The notes below the pieces were generated by a model that was given only the letters and a program-made list of their open reading frames with translations, was not told the origin of the DNA and made no database searches. From Blepharisma japonicum (lineage: Eukaryota > Ciliophora > Heterotrichea > Heterotrichida > Blepharismidae), in assembly GCA_949751835.1 (NCBI GenBank), contig CATKHK010000020.1, forward strand, positions 62,001-126,000: DNA of 64,000 nt. Reading direction: 5' to 3'. The position numbers were made by a program, and so were the translations under genes. Position 1 is the first letter of the stretch; every line of letters starts with the position of its first letter. Shown piece after piece: positions 24,287-35,000 of this stretch.

Positions 24287-25717
24287 TTAATTATTCCCAT
24301 CGCTATTGTTATTGTCAAGCAGCATCAACCTGAAATTCATTAATTGTGCAGAATTTGCGCCTTCTTCAATCATTCTATCCAGCACTCCAATCAATCTATT
24401 TCTTTCCTCATTTCCCACAATGTTTTTATCTTTTTTAAAATATTCATTCAGTCCTGCTAGTGCAATATTTTGTGAATCATTCCTCATTTCTACCAAATTT
24501 ATCATTTCTCCAATTAATCCAATTTGAGCCACCCTTCTTGCCTGATCTACATCACAAATTGCAGCTGTATTTGCTATTAACCATAATGCTTCATCTTTAA
24601 CGACTTTACTATCTTCTTTTAATACCTTTAATAATTTCTCATAAACTTTCATTTCTAATAGCCCTTCAACAGCTTCTTTTTTGTCTGTGCACATATTTGA
24701 TAACATTCAGCAGATTTCTTTTCTTACAGTTATTCGGGGATTTAAAATTAATTCGTCAATTTTGTCTAAAAATCCAAGTCTGAACATAATTTCATAGTAA
24801 TTTGGTATTGATGATGAAAGATTGCTAAGTGTTCGTAGAGAAGCACTCTGTAAAGACCCATCAGAGCTGGAAAGTTGTTGAATTAGTTTTTGCAAAAATA
24901 ATTCATTTTGGAAAATTTTTAAAGATCCGTCTATTTCTATAAGATGTGAGCATCCCCAGGTTGCGTCAGTAAGGGCTTCTACATCACGAATCTCTAAAAT
25001 GACTCTTTCCAAAAATGAAAATAAAGGCATCACCTTGTTGGCTTCGGGGTAAGGTTTTCCTCTTATAAAGTTTGATACTACCCATAACATCGTCTTTATC
25101 AAGCTCTGATTACTAAAATTCACTCTAGACAAAAACTCATAAATATAATTTAATTTTTCATAGTTCAAAATAGAATCTCTGAATTTTACAGAGTCTAGAG
25201 CAATATTCCCAAAAGCCCACATCACCTGTTCTTTAATTGCATCATTATTTTTCTCAAATATTGTAAACAAAAAAGGTAGCACACCAAGATTTAGCAAATA
25301 GCTACCCTGTTCTGAACTTCCTGACAGAATATTTGTAAATACTCATGCAGCTTCAAATAAAAAATTATCATCATCTTTTTCATATGCTAAGGAAATGATA
25401 TCTTGACAAATCCCCGTTTTTATGACATCATCTATAGGCGGATTATAGACATTCGATAATGCTTGTCTTAGATAGTGCAAACCTTCAAATTGAAGCACTG
25501 AGCTGTTTGAGCGGATTTTATTAGCGGCATCTAAGACATCTCAATTTTCGACTGTGATTTCAATGTGAGCTGCACCTAGAGCTGAATTGGCAGGAGCAGC
25601 TAGGTTTTGGCTTTGACTATCAGAGTGTTGGATATTATCGTTAGAGCTGGGTGAAGCGATTGGATTGCTTTCTTGGTTGACTGGGACATTAGAGTCCTGT
25701 CTGATAATTTCTTCCAT
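24287..25717 (-). CDS. Importin-alpha-like ARM-repeat protein (476 aa)
   Basis: Start ATG at 25715-25717, stop TAA at 24287-24289. UGA codons fall on ladder tryptophans (EAA-UGA-VFTNIL and KEIC-UGA-MLSNM). About eight ARM repeats show the importin-alpha Trp...Asn NLS-binding ladder: MWAFGN, LWVVSN, MLSN, LWLIAN. One rung is TWGCSH, with His for Asn. Importin-alpha binds basic nuclear localisation signals and hands cargo to importin-beta. The N-terminal ~60 residues are acidic/polar and lack the Arg/Lys-rich importin-beta-binding domain, so this could be a divergent or beta-independent form. It is convergent with the MORN gene at 22689; 3' ends are 194 bp apart. The family call is strong; the missing IBB is directly visible. 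Confidence 0.88.
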
Positions 25718-26036
25718 TTATTAAATTTCTAAATATATGTGGCATTTAAAATATATTCATATTATTGGTAAGCTACAAAAATAAAGATAGCACTTATAAA
25801 ATTGGAAAAGGCCGCTGCTTATTTCATCGAAAACTTAATATCAATAAATTATAAAAATATTCGAAAATAAAATTATCAGCAACCTTTTTGTTAAATAGGA
25901 TATTTATAAGATAGCAATATATATGAACCAGCTTTCACTTCTCAATTCTGTTTGATATTATAAACGATTTATAAATTAATAGAATAGAGCTCTTGAAGTT
26001 AACCTAGAAGAGTCAAAATAAATTGGAGATCTAAAT

Positions 26037-26202
26037 AAACAAAAATGTAATAATAAATTAAATCAATAAATGAATTTACAGCTAAAAAATAATTTTAAAT
26101 GCCAGCCTGAGTTATAAAAGCAACGATAGGGTAGAAAATATTATGGATAAGAAACAATTTTTGAGAGATTAATACTCATATATATCCCTTTAATTATAAT
26201 TA
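26037..26202 (+). promoter_or_regulatory. Conserved 5' flank of the B-box family, copy 3
   Basis: Closely matches the flank of copy 1 (19406-19573): a block rich in AATAAATTA, then GCTAAAA, AAATGCCAG, TAGAAA, GAGATTAAT and a TATAATTA box at the ATG. It marks the left border of the duplicated unit. A promoter role is inferred only from position and conservation. Confidence 0.5.
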
Positions 26203-27803
26203 ATGGAACCTAAACGATGCTACAAACCAAATTGCGCTCGGGAGGCTGATTTTTACTGTAGCTGCATTTTATCCAATACATTTATGTGTCAAGTTCATAG
26301 TGGTGATCATGTTTCTATTAAAGGACGTCTCCACAATATCCAATCTATATCGCAAATCAATTCATGGATGAAAGAAGCAACTCTTAATATACTTTATGAA
26401 GAAATATCAAAAATTAATAAATTAAAGGAAGAGTCCTTAAACATTTTTACTCAACTCTTTTCGTCATTGGAAAATCTGCTTAAAAATACCTTGCAAATAC
26501 TTGATATAAATTTAGATAAAATAGAGCAAAAAGTAGCAGAAGCTGAAACAATTTCAAAACTTGGAAAAGATGAATTGCTCAAATCTTTATTGCCTGGAAA
26601 CACCGCTAAAGTGAGAAAGCTTTGCTTGGTTGATGAAATATCATTAAAAAATATAGAAACTATAAACATGCATATAAAGGATATTAATCAGATAATCAAA
26701 AAATTAAACATAAATAACCCAGAAGATATCAAGCGATATAATATAGAAGGCTTAATCAGTCAATTTTTCTTAGGAAATATAAAAGACCAAAATAATCAGT
26801 TAGCAAGTGAAATAGAAAAATGGGAAAGATCTATTATGTCGTGAAATCAAGACTTTAAAAATTTCCCAAAAACAAGAGAGAAATGATATTTTAAATTTGG
26901 CCTTATTATGTATTTAACTGGAGATCATTATGGAGCCCTGAGCCTGTTTAACTTTGCTATTAAATTAAACCCAAGCTATTCTGATTGCTATTATTACAAA
27001 GGATTATTACTTGCAGGTCTCAATAGGAAAGATGAATCACTTGAGTGTTGAAATCACCTGCTTCAAGCTAACAGCGAGTTTTCTTTTCTCAATTTAATAA
27101 AAGGGAAAATTCTTTTTCGCTTGAATAAAGCATCAGAGAGCATAGAAGCATATGAACAGTTTATCCAAAACAAGCCAGAACGTTATTTCGCTAACACTTT
27201 AATGACCGATTCTCTTGATATGGAGAAAAGATATTCTGAGTCAATCGCTTGCAGTGATGAAATGATTAGAATAAATCCAAGATTTAGTTTTATATATTGC
27301 TCGAAAGGGTGATCTTTTCAAGGTTTAAGTGAATACCAAAATGCATTATTGTGTTTTTCTAAAGCAATCGAAGCTGATGAATATTGCTATTATGCTTACC
27401 AACTAATTGCATACACTCTTAAAAAGCAAGGTAATCCTGAAGAAGCTTTACCTTCGATGATCTGAAATAACTATTGAAAAATCATAATTTTTGGTAAAAT
27501 CATTTAGATTGTGTAAATATCGCAATTTCAATCAATCCTTTTAATTCAATGAATTATAGCAATAAAGGATGGTTTCTTATCGATTTAGAAAGACCAATAG
27601 AAGCTTTAGAGTGTTTAAATGAAGCGATCCGGCTTAGCCCAAATAATGCTTATGGGTATAATAATATTGGATATATTTTACATAAGAAAGGAGAGTATGA
27701 AGAAGCTATTAAATATTATGATATAGCGTTAAGAATCAAGCCAGAATACAAAACATTTCAAGAAAATAAAAATAATGCGCTCCTTATGCTTAATAAAAAG
27801 TAA
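26203..27803 (+). CDS. B-box-like/coiled-coil/TPR protein, copy 3, frame broken by a 56 bp TA-bounded insert
   Basis: Closely related to copy 1: intact B-box-like module (CYKPNC...FYCSC...MCQVH...DH...HNI), coiled coil, then TPR units. The frame from ATG 26203 runs through UGA Trp codons to position 27450, where homology to copy 1 stops, and resumes at 27505 in another frame to TAA 27801-27803. Removing one TA plus the 54 bp before the next TA (27449-27504) joins Glu-Glu-Ala-Leu to Asp-Cys-Val-Asn and gives a 514-residue protein colinear with copy 1 (517 aa). It may be functional if the segment is removed from DNA or RNA, or it is a pseudogene if not. Confidence 0.75.
27449..27506 (+). mobile_element. 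TA-bounded 56 bp insertion, IES-like candidate
   Basis: Compared with TPR copy 1, extra DNA starts at the TA of a TTA Leu codon (27449-27450) and ends at a second TA (27505-27506). Deleting 56 bp leaves one TA and restores the frame exactly. It is AT-rich and has no coding content or obvious terminal inverted repeat beyond the TA. TA-flanked, precisely excised short segments are the hallmark of ciliate internal eliminated sequences. An alternative is an in-frame 42 bp insertion plus a 14 nt GTAA...TTAG intron (27493-27507). Confidence 0.55.
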
Positions 27804-27914
27804 CTACATAAAACGTCCGAGCATTTCTAATTTTATGTTTTTGAATTTATGTACTTATCTTAATAGATTGAATAGAATAAATTTTAAAATATTTTAACTT
27901 TAAATGGCTTTTCA

Positions 27915-28033
27915 GCTAAAATTTAATCTTAAATGCCAGACTTATTTATAAAAGCAACTAATAGTGGTAGAAAATATTATATAGCAAAGAATTTAAGAGA
28001 TTAATGTCCAATATAATCCATCTATAATAATTA
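27915..28033 (+). promoter_or_regulatory. Conserved 5' flank of the B-box family, copy 4
   Basis: Matches copies 1 and 3 upstream of their ATG (GCTAAAATTTAATC, AAATGCCAGACTTATTTA, GGTAGAAAATATTAT, AAGAGATTAATG, CTATAATAATTA). A shared core ends directly at the start codon, which supports the chosen start. Regulatory function is not demonstrated. Confidence 0.5.
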
Positions 28034-29323
28034 ATGGAACCTGGACGATGCTATATGCCAAAGTGCACTCAGGAGGCTGAGTTTTACTGTAATTGCGTTT
28101 CACCCAATACATTTATATGCCTAGATCATACTGGCTACCATGTCTCTACTAAAGAAGGCGACCATAAGATTCAATCTATACCCGAAATAGATTCAGATAT
28201 GAAAGAAGCAACTCTTAAGCTACTTTATGAAAAAATAGCACATATTAATCAATTAAAGGAAAAATCCTTAAATGTTTTTGCTGAACTTTTTTTATCATTG
28301 GAAAGTCTTCTTAAAAATATCTTGCAAATACTTGATATGAATTTAGATGATGCAGAGCAAAAAATAAAGGAAGTCGCAGAAGCCAAAACAATTTCACAAT
28401 TTGAAAAAGATGAAAGGCTCAAATGTTTATTGTCTGGAAACGCCACTGAAAAGGATTATTTTTACTTGATTGATAGATTATCGTTAGAAAATATAGAAAC
28501 TATAAACAGGCATGGAATGGAAATTAATGAGATAATCAAAAATTTAAACATCAATAAACCAGAAGATATGAAGAAAATAAATATAGAAAACTTAACCAGG
28601 AAATTTTTCTCAGGAAATATAAAAGATGAACAGAATCATTTAACGAGCGAAATAGAAAAATGGGACGAACTCATTATATCGTGAAATCAAGACTTTATAA
28701 ATTTCCCGAAAACAAGAGAAAGCTGGTATTTTAAGTATGGCCTCATTGAGTATTTAGCTGGGAATCATTATTTAGCTCTGAATCTGTTTAATTTTGCAAT
28801 TAAATTAAACCCAAAATACTCTGATTGCTATTTTTACAAAGGAGCATTACTCGCAGGTCTCAATAGAAAAGATGAATCGATTGAGTGTTGAAATCATTTG
28901 CTTCAAGCTAATAAAAAGTTTTCTTTTCTCAATTTAATAAAAGGAAGAATTCTTTATGGCTTGGACAAAACAAATGAGAGCATAAATACCTATCAACAGT
29001 TTAAACAAAGCATACCAGGGTCTTATTTCGCTAACATTTTAATGATCGATTCTCTTGATATGGAGAAAAGATATAGTGGTTCAATCGATGATAGCGATGA
29101 AATGATTAGAATAAATCCAAATTTTAGCTATGCATATTGCTCTAAAGGGAAAGGTTTTCAACGATTGGGTCAATATAAAGAAGCACTATCGTGTTTATCT
29201 AAAGCAATTGAAGTTGATGAATTCTGCTATTATGCTTACGAATTATATGGAGATATTTTCAAAAATGAAGGCAATCATGAAAAAGCCTTAGTGAATTAGA
29301 CAGATTATACTTAGGCTGCAAAC

Positions 29324-30817
29324 ATGTTGCGACCAGAAATTCAAAATTCGCAAAACGAGAACCCTGATCATAATAAAATATATGATACTTTAGTTAAAGA
29401 AGCATTAGAAGGAATTCTCAAATCTAATGGTTTAAATAAAAGTATAAGTCAAAATTTATCTCAAGAGTTGAATATTGAAAAAGAGCCTAAATATCCAAAA
29501 ACAAGTAAGTCTATATCAGATGATATATACTCTGAAGTCTTAAAATACTTTAACAATAGTCATCATATTCCTGAAAGATTGACTGATCCAAATATTGCTA
29601 ATCAAAAGCGAAAAATATTTGAATGAAAAAGATCAATTAACAAAAATTATAAATATATTTCAGGAAATGTATGCGAATTAAGCCAATCACCTCTCTTTTA
29701 TAAGTTGAAAAATAATCTAAAGAGAATCCCCTACGAAGAAGAAGTGAATGATATAATAAAATCTTTTCACAACTACTTAAACCAGCATTTGGCCATAGAA
29801 GAAACTATCAAACTTATTGAAGAAAATGGTTTTTATTGAGAATCTATTCGAAATGACACCAAAGCAGTCATATCATCATGCCCAGTTTATTCAATTACCC
29901 AAGCCAAGACATTCAGTGTACCACCAGAGTTAATAATCGCAACTAAGCCATTAGAAAGAGTTCAGGTTGATCTATGAAAAATTCCAAAACAAATTAGAGA
30001 ATCATTAGCTTTACTTACTGAAAGCAAATATTTAATATTATAGATCACTTTTCGAAGTATATAAAACTTTACAAAATGGCAAATAAAAAGTCAATTACAA
30101 CAGCACAGCAACTAGAAAAATATATGCGTGATATGCAAAAGAATCCGCAGATCATTCAAACTGATAATGGAACGGAGTTTAAGGGGAATTTGAAAATCTG
30201 ATAAAACAAAGCAACGTTCAATTAATTCATGGTAGGCCATACCATCCTCAAAGCAAAGGTTGTGTTGAAAGAGCCAATAAAACCATTTGAACAAGTTTGA
30301 GAAAGTCTTTTATAAATTATAGTTTGTCGATGGGTGAATATTTTAACCTGGATCTTGCAATTGATTATTTTACGACCTATTATAACAAGAAAAAAGTGCA
30401 CAAAACATCTGGTTTCAGACCATAAATCTTGTTTTTTGAGTCTAATGAGAATGTTTTTGAGAGTGTTGTCGAGAATGTAAAGAAAAGTATGAGAAAGAAA
30501 TTAAAAAGTTTAATAAAAAAATAGAAAACAATGGGATGTTCTATGGCTTACTTAACAAATCAATAAGAGTACAAGATGGAAAAATCACTTATAGAAGATC
30601 TGCAGGAATAGAAGATTTATTTCTAATTCCAGTAATTGTTCACGGTCCTCCAGAAAGAGGCTTTTTCAGAATATCTATGCATGAAGCATTTAAACATGAT
30701 TTTTCTGAGCCTTTTTATAAAGCTGAGTGCATTTGTATAAAAAAAATCAAGAAAGAGTCTTACGATGAACTCTTAAACCATATAATTCCAACTAATTTCA
30801 TTAGACTTTTGAATTAA
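29324..30817 (+). pseudogene. Retroviral-type (rve, DDE) integrase, degenerate
   Basis: Read with UGA as Trp, the N-terminal ~240 residues are open to a TAG at 30041. The catalytic core then continues in shifted frames. The three acidic motifs are visible: QVDLW (29966-29980), QTDNGTEFKG (30157-30186), and YHPQSKG...VERANKT (30241-30287). The last two keep the spacing usual for rve cores. At least two frame changes and two UAA/UAG stops interrupt it, and a further tail with a different frame follows at 30536-30817. Integrases of this kind come from LTR retrotransposons, Ginger-type DNA transposons or domesticated KRBA2-like genes; which one cannot be decided. It integrates DNA ends when active; this copy is inactive as it stands. 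Confidence 0.75.
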
Positions 30818-30884
30818 TTTATTTATCCTTAGTTAATTATGAAAAATCCTAGTTACTTAATCTTGATCTATGGGAAATTAAGTT

Positions 30885-31205
30885 TATTATGTCTGTCAAT
30901 GGTGTGGCATTGTGCGCCTATGGTGTGCCTATAGTGGGTCATAGTGTGTTTATAGTGGGTCATAGTGTGCCTATAATGTGCCTATAGTGGTCTATGATGT
31001 GTTTATAGTGTGTTTATATATCTATGGTGTGCCTATGGTGTGCCTATAGTGTGCCTATATTACGTTAAAGTGTGCCTACTATTTGGGTGGATATAGTGTG
31101 CCTATGGTGTGCTTATAGTGTGTTTATGTGTGTCACATATATGCCTGAGTGTGGCTATCATGTGTCTAAGGTGCTTACTGTGGGTTTCGAAGGTGCTGCA
31201 AATGT
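30885..31205 (+). repeat. Degenerate ~12 bp GT-rich minisatellite (TATAGTGTGCC-type)
   Basis: About 25 imperfect tandem units around TATAGTGTGCC / TATGGTGTGCC / TATAGTGGGTC occupy ~320 bp, with strong strand asymmetry (G and T on the plus strand). They end directly at the resumed TPR coding sequence. The composition is unlike anything else in the window. Confidence 0.9.
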
Positions 31206-31441
31206 GCCAGTGGTGTATTGATATAGAAAGACCAGAAGATGCTTTAGAGTGTCTAAGTGAAGCAATCCAACTTAATCCAGATAATGCTTTTGCATATTAT
31301 AACATTGGACGCATTTTCTATAAGAAAGGAGACTATGAAGAAGCTATTAAATATTATGATCAGGCAGCAAAAATTGAGCCAAACATCTATTTGTTTAAAT
31401 TCAATTTAGATAAAGCGCTCCTCAAGCTTCAAAAAAAATAG

Positions 31442-32020
31442 TTAAATGCATTTCTAACTTTTTATTTTATTAATTTAGATTGAATATAATCAATTCTCAA
31501 GTATTTTAGTATTAAATGGCTTTCAAGCCAAAATATAAAATGGTAGCATTTCTATAAAGCTTCTTGATAGACATTTGATATAATAATTTACTATAGAATT
31601 TTATTTAATTAAATATTTAAATCTTGCATTTTATGTTGATCAGTTAGTTAACGAGATTTTGGCCCATACTTTCAACAGCAACATTCCAAAGCTGAAACGC
31701 GGGATTAGTGATGAATAGCTTCCAACCACCCTATATATCTAAATTCAGATTTTTCAATGGTTTTACCTAAGCGAAAGTCGAGTATTAGGATCTGGTTAAG
31801 AAATTCATGAACATAATTTTAGAGAAAATATAAATAGCGAAGATGGTGGAGAAATCAGCAAATTAGCATCTCAATAGTGATTCGTAAAAATAATCAATTA
31901 TTTTATTGAATTATCTATTATCCTTACTGGAGTAAAAATATAGTACAATTAATCACACAAATAATTAATAAGGTGGTTTTACAGCTAAGCAAATAAAATA
32001 TAATACTACTAACCATAAGA
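31442..32020. other. Intergenic spacer between convergent genes
   Basis: About 0.6 kb. The stretch 31650-31800 is somewhat less AT-rich and may be a relic of coding sequence, but no frame or family can be supported. The rest is AT-rich. Confidence 0.5.
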
Positions 32021-35000
32021 TTAAATATTAAGAAATTGCTTTAAATCTATTTTTCCTATCTCATTTGTCTCTTCTTCGCTAAGAATTCTTAAATCTTTTA
32101 CCTTTCTGAGGATTTGATTTCGGTACATTAAAAATTCTCCTCTTACTTTATTTGATTGATATAAAAGAATTGATTTTGTCACTGGCCATAAAGCTGATTT
32201 TGTATTTGGAATATAAAAAGGCATCCAAATCCTATTAATAAATGTTCCAGCTTTTACTCCAAGGTTGGCTTTATTAAATGACGATTCAATAAGGCTGATA
32301 AGTTGCTTATCAATTCCAAAATGATTAAAATAATCAAAATCCTGATAATGTTTCTGCGTTTCTTTGCTAAGAAACCTCAATCCTTTGTAATCTTGATCCA
32401 TGCTAAAATGATTCTCCAGTAAGAAGTGCTTAAAAGTCGGTAATTCACAGTCAAAAAATTTACTATTTTCTATATGTCTCATAATAATTGATTTATTTGC
32501 ATTAAAAAAAACAAGCCCATATATCCAGTTGATGTATTCTTTATCATTTTCAAAGATAATCTTTTTATTCTCCACGTAATTTATGAATTCATTAGCCATT
32601 TGGATCGCCCATTTCTCTTTTTCAAATCTTAATTCTGCCAAACATGAAATAGTTTCTGCTAAATAAGTTGAGCTGAAACTATCTTTCCTATTGCAAATTT
32701 CTAAAATTAAATTTTTGTCCGACAATCCAACTGTTTTAATTTTTTCAATGAGCTTTTCCCTTGAGTTCTCTGTATTTTGAAACTTAGTAGTCATCTGGTT
32801 TTGTAATATTATTTGAGGAAAATTAATATCTATTTGAATGTTTTTATGAACTAAACTCAGCAAATCTTCAAGCTCTTGAAATTTTAAATTTCCAACAATG
32901 TTTAAAATAAATTCTTTTGATAAGGCTATTATCACATTATATAACTCTAAATGGTTATTTATATTCAATTGTGAAAGCCTATTAATTAAAAGTGCCACAG
33001 TCGAGATTTCAGCTTTTCCCCACTGCATGAATATTTTTTTCAAAGTATCTATAATATAATTATCAATTTCTCTTGTTTCTGGATGATCCCAGTATCTTTT
33101 GAGAATCATAGGGAGATCTTTGCTATTTAATCTATCAAAGTAATCATTAAAAGTTTTTTTTATTATATTTTCTCTCAACTTCAAATCAGTGCATTTTGAA
33201 GAAATACTCAGCATGCTTCATATATCAATTTTTCTCATATAGTCGCAGTTAGATACAACAGAGTCAGCCATTTCCGGCTCTAGCTTGCCTAGTAGCGACA
33301 CAAAGTGAATTAGGCCAGGATTCAATATTAATTGCTTCCTCATTAATAACTAAGCAACGCAAGCTTTAAAGAAGGTTACTTAGTTACGAATGACTCCTTG
33401 GATACCTCAGATAATATTGCTCCAGCTTACAGCCATAATTTGATGCTATCCCGGAATCTTGAAACATATACAGTTAAGGGCACAATTTCTGCTATTCTGC
33501 TGCAGGTACTAATGGACTTAGGATTTACTATTTATATAGCAGTTATCACTCATTATAAATGGGTAAATGGCATAGGGTAAAAATTTTGCTTCTCAAAGTC
33601 CATTGGGATGATATAAAGTCTCCATTGCCATGAAAGCCCAACTGGAAAAAAGCCTAGTACCCATTGATTTGATTCCTCCCGACTTGGATTTAGACTGAAT
33701 TAAGTCCTCAAGCTCTGAATAGCTCCAGAGAACGAATTGCTACGTTATCGTTTTATTTTTGTGACGCAAAGTAGAGTATTTTAATATTTTTAAAGCTAAA
33801 AACAGCATGAATAGGCAGATCTTTTAGCAAATTGTATGCGCCAACAAATAAATCTTCCAACAAACTATAATCAGAGTTTTGAAAAAGATAATTAAATACT
33901 TCAATTCTTGGATAAATAGCAATCTCATTTAATAAATAATGAGGGTCAATTTTGTTTAGGATACGAGCAAAATCATTTAGAATTTGAACATTTTTAACTT
34001 CAAAAATATTATCCATGGCTGCACCTATCCACTGCACAGATAGTATATTTTTATAGGTCATTAGCAAAAATATGATCGCCTCAAAAGGTCCTTTATAAAA
34101 TCTTATTGTTTTTAAAATATCTTCAAATGAAAAGTCACTTTTATTTTCAATCACAAAATCTTTCCACCTTTCAGGATCGGATTCATAAAATTGAATTGAG
34201 CAATATAAGTTATTAGCTTTCATGGGTCGTCTTTTTAATAATCGAAAAATTGTAGCTTGTAAAGGTTTTAATTCTTTCAAGAGATTTGAACTATATTCTT
34301 TATCTCTAATAGTATGGATCAAATGCTTATAATTATCATCTTTTAAAGTAATTCACTCATTTAGATCATATGCAAGAAGTTCTTTTATCTTCTGCAGGCC
34401 ATACAGCTCATAATTTTTTGTTTGAATAATGCTAATCAATGTATCGATTTTGTAACGATACGTAAGACCTTGAATTTTATTATAATTTATATTTTCTGAA
34501 ATTAAATCGGCAAAATTAAAAAGTTTTCCTTCTTTATTAACACTTAATCATGAAGCGTTTTGAAATATTCTCATAAACTCATCAGGAAAAATGTTTTTAC
34601 TATTTATTTGATCTGCTAATGTAAGAGCAGTCTGATAATCAATATTTGGTTTCATAAAATCAAGTATCCTTTTTAAATTTTCGATATCTATCGTCTCTTT
34701 CAGCAATTTCTCTTTAACTATTTCCGAACTCTTTGAAAGTATTTCATCAGTAATATCATTTTTTCATTCATTTTTTTTTAAAAGAGAAGCAAGTTCAATT
34801 ACAAATTCTATGGATTGATTATAGCAAAGCAATCCATTTAGTCTTTTTAATGCAATATAGTAAAGACTTGGATAACTAAAATGACTAGCCTTGAAGAATT
34901 TCATGATTGATAATAAATCATTTTCTTTCCACTTTCACAAAGTATCTTCAATAACTTTTAAAAAGTTTAATATATGATGTCGCATGCCCCAAAGATCCTT

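Larger units (their letters stand above)
29298..31208 (+). mobile_element. Integrase-bearing insertion inside TPR copy 4
   Basis: The segment between the two halves of the TPR gene. It contains a decayed DDE integrase reading frame (29324-30817) and a GT-rich minisatellite (30885-31205). The left junction follows a TTA codon, so a TA target is possible. The right junction is blurred by the minisatellite and a ~70 bp deletion of host sequence. I found no clear terminal inverted or long terminal repeats, so the element class is open. Confidence 0.65.
28034..31441 (+). pseudogene. B-box-like/coiled-coil/TPR gene, copy 4, split by an integrase insertion
   Basis: The 5' part (28034-29299) is colinear with copy 1: B-box-like module (CYMPKC...FYCNC...ICLDH), coiled coil, then TPR units with UGA Trp codons. 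It departs right after Glu-Lys-Ala-Leu and hits TAG at 29297. The last TPR units reappear at about 31219-31441 (IDIERPEDALECLSEAIQLN... to TAG), with ~24 residues of the original lost at the junction. The intervening ~1.9 kb holds an integrase gene and a minisatellite. The departure codon is the same Leu TTA at which copy 3 carries its 56 bp insert. Confidence 0.8.

Noticed and set aside
27493-27507. Tiny GTAA...TTAG intron as the sole explanation of the frame break in TPR copy 3
   Set aside because: Removing it restores the frame but leaves 14 foreign residues inside a TPR; the TA-to-TA deletion restores both frame and exact homology. Kept only as the alternative.
33398-33580. Leishmanolysin-type protease inside the 463 bp insert
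   Set aside because: Only a vague resemblance over ~40 residues and no zinc-binding HExxH; too weak to annotate.
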